From NCBI GenBank assembly GCA_002840535.1, contig PHBH01000013.1:1-64000 (forward strand): a stretch of 64,000 nucleotides of DNA, given 5' to 3'. This DNA comes from Deltaproteobacteria bacterium HGW-Deltaproteobacteria-15 (lineage in GTDB: Bacteria; Desulfobacterota; DSM-4660; Desulfatiglandales; HGW-15). The notes under the pieces were generated by a model. The model did no database searches, was not told the DNA's origin, and saw nothing but the letters and a program-made list of their open reading frames with translations. Each line of letters opens with the position of its first letter. The first letter of the stretch is position 1. The translations under genes were made by a program, and so were the position numbers. Of the stretch, positions 41,623 through 50,082 are shown piece by piece.

Positions 41623-41649
41623 ATACTATGGGAAAACAGGTCTTGTCAA
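41623..41649 (-). promoter_or_regulatory. candidate sigma-70 promoter for the TRAP/IclR unit
   Basis: On the minus strand TTGACA (41649-41644) and TAGTAT (41628-41623) with a 15-base spacer, slightly short. About 320 bases before dctP, so the leader would be long. Confidence 0.35.
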
Positions 41650-41679
41650 GTGTTTTGTGAAACGGGATCGATCCGTCCG

Positions 41680-43197
41680 TCATCTGGTTCTTGCCTTCGA
41701 TCGGGCGGGGGGCTGATCTTTGAGAAACCTCTCCACATCCGCATCCTTGAAAGGGGACCTCTTAAAACGATCCTTCATCGCATAAGGGACCGTGCAGTCG
41801 AATATGGTCTTGCACGAGATGCTGTCGCCCCTGAAGGCAGGGTTGTATTCCCTTGCTTGTGTGGGATCGAGGGGATGGCAGCGCACCCCCGGGATGAACA
41901 CGGTGTCAATATCTCCCTGGTATCGCGTAGTCATAGCCCAGAGGATATCGCTGCTGTCGTAGATGTTCACGTCCTCGTCGACCAGGATCGCATGTTTGAG
42001 TTCCGGAAAAGCGGTGAATGCGACCAGGGCCGCCTGGCGCTGCCGACCCTCATCGGAAGGAACTTCCTTCCGGCACTGGATGATGGCCAGGAGCTTTCCG
42101 CCTCCGGCGGGATGGGCGTAAACGTTCGTGACTTTTCCGGGCATGCAGTCATGAACCAGGCCGAGAATGCTTGCCTCCATGGGGATCCCAGCGAGATTGC
42201 CGTGCTCCTCCCCCGGTCCCACGATGGTCTGGAGGATGGGTTTTTTCCGGTGGGTTACCGCCCTGACTTTCATGATGGGGAGGCTCGGATTGGCCTTCCC
42301 CATGTAGCCCGTGAATTCCGGCATGCAGTAGCCGGTGTTCGTATTGATGTCCTCCCGCATCCGCTCATCGGGGAGCAATTCCCCTTCCAGAACGATCTCG
42401 GCGGTCGCGATCGCCCTGGCATTGACGGAAACGCACTCAGCCAGTTCCACCCCCCGCCCGCGGATGGCGCCCGCGATTCCGAGCTCATCGTATCCGAGGG
42501 GCGTGGCGGGCGGTTCGAAGCACGCGGCCAGGTAAATGGCAGGGTCAAAACCCATGCTCACGGACAGGGGCAGGGACTCGCCCTTCTTCTCGGCCTTGAT
42601 CCGGAAGGCATCGATATGTCTTCCGGGCGTAAACCAGATGGTTATGGTATCGGGCCCCTGGACGCAAAGCCGATGGATGGTTACATCCGATTCTCCGGTT
42701 TCCGGGTCTTCCGCCCGGAGCAATCCCATGGTGAAATAGGGCCCTGCGTCCAGTTCGGTGTTCGTGGGGGCGGGGAGGATTTTGCGTATGTCCAACGGAG
42801 CTTTGTGAATCACCTCTTGACACGGCGCCGTGGATCCGGACCTCTTGGTTGGGGGAACGGGACTCTTCAGCGCCTTCATGAGAAGCCGGGGCAGCCCCTC
42901 CGAGGTGCTCCCAAGAAGGATGGCCGTTCGCTCCCGGTTCGCCAAAACGCCGGCAATCACCTGCACGTCCTTGTACCCTTTGATGTTCCTGAAGAGCATG
43001 GCGGGACCGGATCGGGTGGGGGGAATGACGGGAGTCCCGGCGCCAATGGGCTTGTACACACCGGCAAGCTCCGCATTGGGATCCACCGGCTCGTCGGTAA
43101 CGATGATTTGTCCGGGAGTTCTTTCCAGGAGACGAATGGCCGATCGCAGATCCGTTATACCGGCGGGCGATATTCCCTTTTGTTTGTTCTTCTGCAT
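41680..43197 (-). CDS. ubiD: UbiD-family (prFMN) decarboxylase; candidate gallate decarboxylase
   Basis: 505 residues, normal for UbiD. The family pattern is visible: LRSAIRLLERTPGQIIVTDE at the start, RLCVQGPDTITIWFTPGRH, LPLSVSMGFDPA, ELAECVSVNARAIATAEIV, EIVLEGELLP and PEFTGYMG, the last with a conserved acidic residue of the R-E-E site. UbiD enzymes use prenylated FMN to (de)carboxylate aromatic or unsaturated acids; the gallate decarboxylase LpdC belongs here. With a pyrogallol transhydroxylase encoded 9 kb away on the same strand, gallate to pyrogallol is the best guess; protocatechuate or vanillate cannot be excluded. No UbiX is in the window. AGGGAGGTTGAT precedes the ATG. Confidence 0.9.
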   Translation of the reverse strand: MQKNKQKGISPAGITDLRSAIRLLERTPGQIIVTDEPVDPNAELAGVYKPIGAGTPVIPPTRSGPAMLFRNIKGYKDVQVIAGVLANRERTAILLGSTSEGLPRLLMKALKSPVPPTKRSGSTAPCQEVIHKAPLDIRKILPAPTNTELDAGPYFTMGLLRAEDPETGESDVTIHRLCVQGPDTITIWFTPGRHIDAFRIKAEKKGESLPLSVSMGFDPAIYLAACFEPPATPLGYDELGIAGAIRGRGVELAECVSVNARAIATAEIVLEGELLPDERMREDINTNTGYCMPEFTGYMGKANPSLPIMKVRAVTHRKKPILQTIVGPGEEHGNLAGIPMEASILGLVHDCMPGKVTNVYAHPAGGGKLLAIIQCRKEVPSDEGRQRQAALVAFTAFPELKHAILVDEDVNIYDSSDILWAMTTRYQGDIDTVFIPGVRCHPLDPTQAREYNPAFRGDSISCKTIFDCTVPYAMKDRFKRSPFKDADVERFLKDQPPARSKARTR

Positions 43198-43279
43198 ATC
43201 AACCTCCCTGAGAGGCGCATTGGAGAATGAGGTAAGATCTCCCTGCAGCCGTATGACAAATTATCGGCGAGGCACTACA

Positions 43280-43852
43280 CTAGGATTGAGACCCGGCGAG
43301 CGCAAGGCCCAGTTGATGGGCCTCCTTCATGAGACCTCTGTTCTTCTCAATGTCGCCCGCTTCCATAGCGCTTCCGTAAAGCATGCCGGCGATTTCCGCC
43401 CCGAGGTAACGGCACATGTCCTGAAAGGATCGAATGGCGTTGACCGCCCCGGAGCCGAACGGATCCATATCCCCATAGCTCATGAGGAGCGCCATCGGCT
43501 TTCCCTTGAAAATATTTCTCTCTTCGACCCCAACGGCAAAACACCTGTCGATGAAGGTCTTGGTTTGGGCGGACAGGTTGAACCAGTAGACGGGGCTGGC
43601 AATCACGACACCATCCGCCTCTTTGAGCTTTGGGTAAAGGGATTGCATGTCGTCCCGGATTGCGCACCCTCTGGCATTCTCTTTCTGGCATTTCATGCAT
43701 GCCTGACAGGGTTTGATATTCATCCCGTTCAGGTAAAAGGTTTCTACCTTCGCCCCTCCCTCCTTTGCACCCTTGGCGACAAGCTCTGCGAGTTTCGCGC
43801 TGTTTCCCTTTTTCCTCGGACTTCCGAGCACGATCATGATTTTCTTTTTCAT
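43280..43852 (-). CDS. flavodoxin-fold NAD(P)H-dependent oxidoreductase with Cys motif
   Basis: 190 residues from ATG 43852. FMN-binding flavodoxin fold: IMIVLGSPRKKGNSAKL (phosphate loop), ASPVYWFNLSAQTKTFIDR. The region CQACMKCQKENARGC (C-x2-C-x2-C-x7-C) resembles the iron-sulfur flavoprotein (Isf) cysteine motif, so a [4Fe-4S] cluster is possible. It lies between the radical SAM gene (20 bases upstream) and ubiD. It might supply reduced FMN for prenyl-FMN formation or serve as an electron carrier (inference). Confidence 0.88.
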   Translation of the reverse strand: MKKKIMIVLGSPRKKGNSAKLAELVAKGAKEGGAKVETFYLNGMNIKPCQACMKCQKENARGCAIRDDMQSLYPKLKEADGVVIASPVYWFNLSAQTKTFIDRCFAVGVEERNIFKGKPMALLMSYGDMDPFGSGAVNAIRSFQDMCRYLGAEIAGMLYGSAMEAGDIEKNRGLMKEAHQLGLALAGSQS

Positions 43853-43872
43853 AGGATCACCTCTCTTCCTTT

Positions 43873-44928
43873 CTATTCCCAATTGTCTGTCTGGGGCTGG
43901 GGGATCATGCAGGCCATACAATCCGCGATGTAGCGGTTGAAACCGTCGACCCCCTTCTTCTCCAGCCTTTCGATCTCAGGGAGAATCTTCTTCATGACAC
44001 CAGGGTCTAGAGCGACATCGACAGGGTAATTCATGGAAGATGACCGACGGAGGTACGAATACACCTTTTTCTGTTCCGGGGTAAGGGAGAGGAATTTGTC
44101 GAGCTCGGCGAGCATCGCATCCTTTCTCTGATCCAGTCTCCCGTTCACCTGCATGAGGAGATTGGGGCCGTAATCGCCGCACGAGAAATAGCTGTGGATC
44201 GGTTCCAGGCAGGAAACGAAAAGCCTTATCTCCCGAACGATCTCTTCATCGGTCATGGGTTTTAACGAGCCCTCCTCGACCATCTTCATCATCGGCGATT
44301 GCGGGTGCAGGGCAAAGGTGCGGACCCTGATGAAATCCGGCTTGACCACATTGAGAAGCCGTGCAGTCTCCCGTGCGTGCTCTTCGCTCAAGGTGCGGCC
44401 GCCGACACCCGGCATGACGTATTCGGAAAGGGAAATCCCGGCCTCCATCACCTTAGAGCCGCCTTCGATGATGTCTTCAGGCGTAATGCCTTTCTTGATC
44501 ATCCTCAGGACCTTCTCGGAACCGCTCTCCAGGCCGGTATGGATCCTGTCGAGCCCGGCCTCCTTCAGCCTGACAAACTCTTCCACGCTCTTGCGCCGGA
44601 GCGTCGTGGCCCGCGCATAGGTGGTGATCCTCTCCAGGGCCGGAAACTTCGCTTTAATGTGGCGGAGGATCTCCACAACCTGATCGGTCTTCAGTATTAA
44701 GCTGTCCGCATCCTGGAGGAATGCCGATTTGATCATGGCCGCGTGCTCTCCATACTCTTCGGCCATGGAGTCGATGTCCTGCTTGACCTCCTCCACGCTG
44801 CGCCGGGAAAATTTCACCCCCTTGAAGGCCGGACAGAAGAGACATTGGTTCCAAGGGCAATTCCTTGTAACCCTGACAAGAAGACTGTGCGCCTCGCTAG
44901 GCGGCCTGATGACACCCTGCTCAAACAT
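43873..44928 (-). CDS. radical SAM protein with CX4CX2C motif
   Basis: 351 residues. The cluster motif reads NCPWNQCLFCP, that is C-x4-C-x2-C, not the usual C-x3-C-x2-C. The TIM-barrel marks follow: GLDRIHTGLESGSEKVL (ribose contact region) and YVMPGVGG with ARETARLLN. The C-terminal third is helical, with MACMI near the end. Proteins of this 'CPWNxCxFC' type are found with B12-free radical SAM oxidoreductases of unknown role. First gene of a unit with the flavoprotein and ubiD. Start ATG 44928 is chosen for length and family alignment; an upstream frame to 44982 lacks likeness. Confidence 0.87.
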   Translation of the reverse strand: MFEQGVIRPPSEAHSLLVRVTRNCPWNQCLFCPAFKGVKFSRRSVEEVKQDIDSMAEEYGEHAAMIKSAFLQDADSLILKTDQVVEILRHIKAKFPALERITTYARATTLRRKSVEEFVRLKEAGLDRIHTGLESGSEKVLRMIKKGITPEDIIEGGSKVMEAGISLSEYVMPGVGGRTLSEEHARETARLLNVVKPDFIRVRTFALHPQSPMMKMVEEGSLKPMTDEEIVREIRLFVSCLEPIHSYFSCGDYGPNLLMQVNGRLDQRKDAMLAELDKFLSLTPEQKKVYSYLRRSSSMNYPVDVALDPGVMKKILPEIERLEKKGVDGFNRYIADCMACMIPQPQTDNWE

Positions 44929-45499
44929 ACGATGATCTCCGTTCTGGTATAGTATCCCACCGCCTCTGACCTCCCCCGTCAACCATATACTCCCCTCCTT
45001 TGAGGCTGACCTTTACACACACTTGACAGAGCGGTGTCATTGCCTTTTCCCTGGCACGAGGTGGTCTTTTCCGAAGATGGGGACCCACCGGAGGTGGGGT
45101 GTCCGTCTTTGGACGGACAAAAGGCCACGATTTCACTGTCATTCCATATTCCGCCCCCATTGCCTCATAAGCTCCTACGCTCGTCATTATGTCCCAGGAT
45201 CAGGAGGTTTGCAACAGAGAGCGATCGAGGAACTTGCCCACTATTCTTGAACTGCAATCATGGTCCATACTCCAGCTCTGGTAGACCTCAAACCTCCTCC
45301 TGAGCAGGATCGCAAGATAACGACGATGAAGAAGTATACCCCTTCCAGGCCATACTTGTGATATTCTGACAACATCTCCTCCCGGCGCCAGGAATATCAG
45401 GCAGCCATGGATACTCAGATCACTATGACAGAAGTTTGTTGACCGAAGCGGGAGCGAAACGCATCCCGTTCGTCGAAAAAAGAATCCAGGAGGTAAACA
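44929..45499. other. long divergent intergenic region
   Basis: 571 bases between divergent units. It contains the hairpin repeat at 45077-45119. No convincing promoter pair and no natural-looking short gene were found. A GGAGGTAAAC before 45500 is the ribosome binding site of the aminotransferase. Confidence 0.5.
45077..45119. repeat. GGGGACCCACC...GGTGGGGTGTCC hairpin, copy 2
   Basis: ATGGGGACCCACC and GGTGGGGTGTCC pair, then GTCC/GGAC repeats form a second small stem (GTCCGTCTTTGGACGGAC). The same module lies within the MITE-like element at 34379-34425. Confidence 0.65.
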
Positions 45500-46672
45500 A
45501 TGAGTCCCCATTTTTTCCCTGGCCGCCATTTTCTCCAGATACCCGGCCCCACCAATGTTCCCGAGCAGGTTCTCCGAGCAATGGCCGAGCCGACCATCGA
45601 TCATCGGGGACCGGGTTTCGCCAAAATGGTGCTGGAAGTGCAGGAAAGCCTGAAGAAGATTTTCAAGACCAGCGAGCCCGTCATCATCTTTCCCTCTTCG
45701 GGCACGGGAGCATGGGAGGCAGCTTTGGTAAACACCCTCTCCCCGGGCGACAGGGTTCTCATGTTCGAAACCGGTCAGTTTGCCACGTTGTGGCGGAAGG
45801 TGGCAGAGCGGCTGGGTCTGGTAGTGGATTTCGTGCCCGGAGACTGGCGGAGGGGTGCCGATCCCGAAACGGTGAAGTCCAGGCTCGCCGCAGACAGAGC
45901 CGGAGCGATCAAGGCAGTGGCCGTTGTGCATAATGAAACCTCCACGGGGGTAACATCGAGGGTGGGTGACATCCGACAGGCCATGAACCATGCCGGTCAC
46001 GGGGCGCTGCTTCTTGCAGACACTATCTCCTCTCTCGGCTCAATGGATTTCCGCCATGAGGAATGGGGCGTGGATGTCACCATCGGCTGCTCCCAGAAAG
46101 GTCTCATGCTGCCGCCCGGTCTCGGCTTCAACGCGGTGAGCCGCAAAGCCTTGGACGCCGCCGGGTCAAACAGGCTGCCTCGCTCCTACTGGTCGTGGGA
46201 TGAGATGTTGAAAGCCAACAAAGACGGATTGTTCCCCTACACTCCGGCAACCAACCTCCTGTTTGGCCTGAAAAAGGCTTTGGGTCTGCTGCTCGAGGAA
46301 GGTCTGGACAATGTCTTTGCTCGGCATGGACGCCATGCCGAAGCCACTCGCAGGGCGGTCCTCGCCTGGGATCTGGAGCTGCAGTGTCAGGATAAGCGGG
46401 AGTACAGCGCTTCACTGACAGCCGTGCGCATGCCGGAAGGCCACAACGCCGATGCGCTTCGCAAGATCATCCTGGAGAGACTCAACATGTCGCTCGGAAA
46501 TGGTCTTGGAAAGGTGGCAGGCAAGGTCTTCCGCATCGGCCACCTGGGCGACTTCAACGATCTCATGCTGATGGGCACCTTGTGCGGAGTCGAAATGGGG
46601 CTCAAGATCGCATCCGTTCCTCACAAATCGGGCGGGGTCCAGGCGGCCATGGAGTATCTCTCGGGCTGTTGA
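45500..46672 (+). CDS. class V PLP aminotransferase (serine/alanine-glyoxylate type)
   Basis: 390 residues. GPTNVPEQVLRAMAEPTIDHRGPGF is the typical start of the alanine-glyoxylate/serine-glyoxylate aminotransferase group; FPSSGTGAWEAALVNTL is the phosphate-binding part; LADTISSLGSMDF holds the PLP-contacting Asp; and GCSQKGLMLPPG contains the PLP lysine. Likely transfers an amino group between serine or alanine and glyoxylate or hydroxypyruvate. No clear tie to the aromatic array. Confidence 0.92.
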   Translation: MSPHFFPGRHFLQIPGPTNVPEQVLRAMAEPTIDHRGPGFAKMVLEVQESLKKIFKTSEPVIIFPSSGTGAWEAALVNTLSPGDRVLMFETGQFATLWRKVAERLGLVVDFVPGDWRRGADPETVKSRLAADRAGAIKAVAVVHNETSTGVTSRVGDIRQAMNHAGHGALLLADTISSLGSMDFRHEEWGVDVTIGCSQKGLMLPPGLGFNAVSRKALDAAGSNRLPRSYWSWDEMLKANKDGLFPYTPATNLLFGLKKALGLLLEEGLDNVFARHGRHAEATRRAVLAWDLELQCQDKREYSASLTAVRMPEGHNADALRKIILERLNMSLGNGLGKVAGKVFRIGHLGDFNDLMLMGTLCGVEMGLKIASVPHKSGGVQAAMEYLSGC

Positions 46673-46713
46673 AAACTCTGGAGCAACCTCCCGGTTGCGA
46701 TTCTTCCGGGCCG

Positions 46714-46740
46714 AGAATCGCGAGCAGGAGCTCGCTCCAG
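46714..46740. repeat. palindromic repeat, AATCGCGAGCAGGAGCTCGC type, copy 2
   Basis: Shares GAGAATCGCGAGCAGGAGCT, then CGCTCCAG, with 25576-25605. Between the convergent aminotransferase and amidase genes. Confidence 0.65.
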
Positions 46741-46787
46741 ACTGCTTCTCGAAGCTTCAGCGGAGAGCCCGTGTGCCGTTTCGCGGG

Positions 46788-46815
46788 ACTGCTTACTGCT
46801 CACTGCTTACTGCTC
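46788..46815. repeat. 14-base tandem duplication at amidase stop
   Basis: ACTGCTTACTGCTC occurs twice in a row (46788-46801, 46802-46815), followed by ACTG. It overlaps the end of the amidase gene, whose last residues NSEQ are encoded by it. Confidence 0.7.
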
Positions 46816-48150
46816 ACTGTTTTCATGTTTGGCGGCCCACCGCTCCAGCCACCGGGCCGAACGAAGCAATCGTGCGTCGGCTCCGCGCTCGGCCACGAGC
46901 TGAGCGCCCATGGGCATGCCGCCCGATCCACGCAATATGGGAAGTGTGATGGCGGGCGCTCCGCACAGAGACCATATGGTGCAGAAGATGGGGCTGCCGG
47001 TGGACTCAAGTCCCAAGGGGGCAACGCTCATCGTTGCCGGGGTAAGGATCACGTCGAAAGTGGTGAAGATCTCCGCCAGTCGACTGTTCAGAACGGGGAT
47101 CTGTTCGAGCGCACTGTTGTATTCCACAGCCGTGACGCGCTCCCCCCTCTCGATCATCTGCCTCAGGATGGAACTCAGTTGTGCCTTGCCCCTTGCGTAT
47201 TCCAAGGCAAAGTTCTTGGCAAGGTCCGCCTCCATGATAGTTCGATGCCACTCTACAGCCTTGTCGAAGACCGGGGGCAGTGTTACTTCCTGCACATGAG
47301 GGCCAAGCCGTTCGCAGAGCTCTGCGAAGGCGTGGCGGGTATCCTCGGCCGCCTGATCCCACAGCGGGGTTTTGACAAAGGCAAAGCGGGGTACGAGAGG
47401 AGGCTCTGCAGCGGCTGCCTGGACCAGGTCCGGTTGTGCCGCAGGACGCATGGCAGGATCCCCGTCATCAAAATGCATCAAGGCGCGCGCCAGAAGAGCC
47501 GCGTCCGCCACATTTCGTGCGAAGACGCCGACCTGATCGAGAGGAGGGGACTGCTTGATGGCGCCGCGGCGGGAGATGGTGCCGTAGGTCGGTTTGTATC
47601 CCACCACGCCACAGTAAGAGGCCGGGCGAATCACCGATCCGTTTGTCTGGGTTCCGAGGGCGAGAGGAATCATCTCTGCCGCCACCGCTGCCGCCGACCC
47701 GCTTGAGGAGCCGCCGGGGGTCCGCCCCGGATCGCGGGGGTTCCGGGTCTTGCCTGGGCCGTAGACCGCGAGCTCGGTGGTCACCGTCTTTCCCAGCACG
47801 ATCGCCCCTGCCTGCCGCAGCAGGGCTACTACCGTGGCATCCTCGGCAGGACGCCGGCCTGCGTGCAGGATCGTGCCGTACTCGGTGGGCATATCGGCGG
47901 TGTCAAAAATGTCCTTGACGCCCACCGTTACTCCATGCAGCGGCCCGATAGCCTGACCATCGAGCAGCAAACGATCTGCCCGGCGTGCCTGGTCCAGTGC
48001 GTATTCAGGGTCAAGGAATGCCCATGCCTGCACTTCGTCATCGACCCGCCGGATTCTCTCCAGGCTCGCGCGCACGGCCTCTTCCACCGTGATTTCGCCT
48101 TTACGGATAGCCTCTGCCAGAGTCCCTGCTGTGACGCGGTACCAATCCAT
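46807..48150 (-). CDS. amidase-signature hydrolase
   Basis: 447 residues of the amidase signature family (GatA-like Ser-cisSer-Lys triad). The catalytic Lys lies in GVTVGVKDIFDTADMPTEYG, the Gly/Ser-rich signature in GGSSSGSAAAVAAEMIPLAL, and the nucleophile loop in GTQTNGSVIRPASYCGVVGY. It hydrolyses amides; without gatB/gatC nearby it is not the tRNA enzyme. The 3' end runs into a short tandem repeat, so the natural C-terminus may have been altered. Confidence 0.92.
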   Translation of the reverse strand: MDWYRVTAGTLAEAIRKGEITVEEAVRASLERIRRVDDEVQAWAFLDPEYALDQARRADRLLLDGQAIGPLHGVTVGVKDIFDTADMPTEYGTILHAGRRPAEDATVVALLRQAGAIVLGKTVTTELAVYGPGKTRNPRDPGRTPGGSSSGSAAAVAAEMIPLALGTQTNGSVIRPASYCGVVGYKPTYGTISRRGAIKQSPPLDQVGVFARNVADAALLARALMHFDDGDPAMRPAAQPDLVQAAAAEPPLVPRFAFVKTPLWDQAAEDTRHAFAELCERLGPHVQEVTLPPVFDKAVEWHRTIMEADLAKNFALEYARGKAQLSSILRQMIERGERVTAVEYNSALEQIPVLNSRLAEIFTTFDVILTPATMSVAPLGLESTGSPIFCTIWSLCGAPAITLPILRGSGGMPMGAQLVAERGADARLLRSARWLERWAAKHENSEQ

Positions 48151-48599
48151 AATCCTTCCTCCGTATGGGCGAGAGTAGGTGATTTGGCGGGGTGTGTCAA
48201 TGGTGCAAGATCTCTATTCTTTTGTACATTTCACTCTCCGCTGGCGACCGTGCAACACGCCACGTTGAAGCGCGGGCAACCGCCTCGCCATCAGAGAACT
48301 CGAGCGCGAAGTGCTCATGCAATTCCTAATCAGAATACCATCCTTTTTCATACAGTATGCGCCTCCCGCTATATTCACCATCGGGTCGATCGCGTTTTAA
48401 TAATAGTAGGGCAGTGTCTCACTGATTACTTGTCGTCTCGACCGCAGGGAGAGATCTTTAACTCATACAAAAAGCAAGATTTCTCCCCGGGCTGAAGTTT
48501 ATCCCGCACTTGATGCGGGGCCGGGGTCGAAATGACATCAAATGCTAAACCTAGTCCTGAGACACTACGCCGACACATTACCAACACGGAGAAGGCTTT
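48151..48599. other. intergenic with palindromic repeat
   Basis: 449 bases between amidase and the PHA island. Contains the repeat at 48430-48536; nothing else supported. GGAGAAGG lies before the first PHA gene. Confidence 0.5.
48430..48536. repeat. palindromic repeat, GTC(A/G)TxTCGACCG family
   Basis: TGTCGTCTCGACCGCAGGGA then GAGATCT (48431-48457) faces CAAGATTTCTCC (48475-48486) and GGGGTCGAAATGACA (48523-48537), with an inner hairpin ATCCCGCACTTGATGCGGGG. Same family as 33321-33402. Confidence 0.6.
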
Positions 48600-48935
48600 A
48601 TGTACGTGCCTGCGAAAGCATGGGACCAGGCTTTTGAATGGTGGCTGGGCGTGGCGGAGGACTACCTCGACCTCATCAAGCGATATCCTCTCTTCCTGAA
48701 ATGGATGGGGATTTCGCTGCAGTTGCATCTGGAAGCCAGGAGACGGACAGATCTCATCCTGGAGCGGATGTGGCGGCAAGTGGGACTTCCGCCGTTGCAA
48801 GAGATCAGCCGTCTTCATGAAAGGTTGACTCTGCTTGAATCGAAACTGAGCGGTTTGCGGGAAGAAGATCTTCCCGGCATGATGCAACCGTTGCCGGAAG
48901 AGCTCGCGAAGCCCCCTTTCAAACGATACGCATAG
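48600..48935 (+). CDS. small phasin/PhaE-C-terminus-like protein
   Basis: 111 residues. The end LPPLQEISRLHERLTLLESK resembles the last helix of PhaE and of phasins ('LPT-x-dL-x-L-x-rl-x-Le'), and the first half is amphipathic helix rich in Trp (AFEWWLGVAEDY). It has no catalytic domain. It precedes phaC by 23 bases, so it probably binds the synthase or granule surface. Confidence 0.65.
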   Translation: MYVPAKAWDQAFEWWLGVAEDYLDLIKRYPLFLKWMGISLQLHLEARRRTDLILERMWRQVGLPPLQEISRLHERLTLLESKLSGLREEDLPGMMQPLPEELAKPPFKRYA

Positions 48936-48958
48936 TCTTCGAGTGTCATGGAGATTTT

Positions 48959-50059
48959 TTGATTGGAAGAAACCATAATGCCCTATGGGAAGAGATCCAT
49001 CGATTGCAGTCGGATGCGGTGGATGAGTCTGTGCAGAACCTCGCCCGTGCCAGGAGGATGTTCGAGCTGTGGCTGTCGCCTCCTGCAGTCAGCGTGGGAT
49101 TGACGCCGAAAGAGGTTATATTTCAGGAAAACAAGGTCAGACTCTACCGCTATCGTGGCGGTACGCCGGTCAAACCGATACCGGTCCTCATTGTTTACGC
49201 CCTTATCAATCGTCTCTATATACTGGATCTCTATCCGGGACGAAGCTTTATCGAATATCTGGTGAACGAGGGGCTGCAGGTCTATGCCGTGGACTGGGGC
49301 GTCCCCGGGGATGAAGACAGATCCACGACATTTGACTATTTTGTCGAGGGGTATCTCGACAAGATGGTCAAACGGGTGATTGAATCGGCCGGCGTGAATC
49401 AGATAACCCTTTTCGGCTACTGCATTGGCGGAACGCTGGCGTCCATTTACGCTGCCCTTCATCCTGAACGGGTGAGAAACCTGGTCCTTCTTACCACGCC
49501 CATCGATTTCTCAAAGGGCGGGTATCTGAAAACGGCTGTGCATCGGGACCATTTCCCGGTGGATGCACTGGTGGATACCTATGGGAATATCCCACCCTGG
49601 TTCGTAGAGGCCGGGTTTAAAATCCTCAATCCTTTGGGAGACGTGGTCAAGTGGCGCAACTTCTGGAAGCACGTAACGGATGATGATTTCCTGAAAAACT
49701 TCCTGGCGATTGAAAAATGGCTCAATGACAATGTGCCTTTTCCTGGGGAAGCTTACCGTAAATTCATCAGGGAGCTGTACCAGGAAAACAGGTTGATAAA
49801 AGGAAGTCTGGAGATGAACGGCCGACGGGTGGACCTTCGAAGGATCACGGCGAACCATCTGAGCGTTGCCGGACAGGAGGATCAGATCGTTCCCCCGGAT
49901 TCGGCGATCCCAATCAAGAAAATAATCTCCAGTAAGGACAACGAGGCCATCGTTCTTCCAGGGGGGCATGTCGGGGTGATTATCGGCGGTCGGGCGCTGA
50001 AGACCGCATGGCCGAGGATGGCCAGTTGGATGCTGGAGCGCTCGCAACCAGGCCCCTGA
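48959..50059 (+). CDS. phaC: class III poly(3-hydroxyalkanoate) synthase subunit PhaC (first copy)
   Basis: 366 residues. The lipase-like box GYCIGG has the catalytic Cys155; AGQEDQIVPP holds the Asp and LPGGHVGVIIGG the His of the triad. Alpha/beta-hydrolase core (VYALINRLYILDLYPGRSFI; GLQVYAVDWG). It polymerises (R)-3-hydroxyacyl-CoA. Length is that of class III enzymes that need PhaE. Translation from TTG 48959 with GGAG 5 bases upstream. Confidence 0.93.
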   Translation: MIGRNHNALWEEIHRLQSDAVDESVQNLARARRMFELWLSPPAVSVGLTPKEVIFQENKVRLYRYRGGTPVKPIPVLIVYALINRLYILDLYPGRSFIEYLVNEGLQVYAVDWGVPGDEDRSTTFDYFVEGYLDKMVKRVIESAGVNQITLFGYCIGGTLASIYAALHPERVRNLVLLTTPIDFSKGGYLKTAVHRDHFPVDALVDTYGNIPPWFVEAGFKILNPLGDVVKWRNFWKHVTDDDFLKNFLAIEKWLNDNVPFPGEAYRKFIRELYQENRLIKGSLEMNGRRVDLRRITANHLSVAGQEDQIVPPDSAIPIKKIISSKDNEAIVLPGGHVGVIIGGRALKTAWPRMASWMLERSQPGP

Positions 50060-50082
50060 GGTCGAGACAGGAGGGGATGATC

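Larger units (their letters stand above)
41306..41679. other. regulatory gap between ubiD and dctP
   Basis: 374 bases. It holds the promoter and operator candidates listed at 41582-41649. The part nearest dctP (41306-41560) contains no further signal I can support except the ribosome binding site. Confidence 0.5.

Noticed and set aside
41608..43230. 540-residue open frame on the plus strand
   Set aside because: Antisense to the UbiD decarboxylase, no recognisable domain.
46788..46815. Possible CRISPR-like tandem repeat
   Set aside because: Only two adjacent 14-base units with no spacers and no cas genes.
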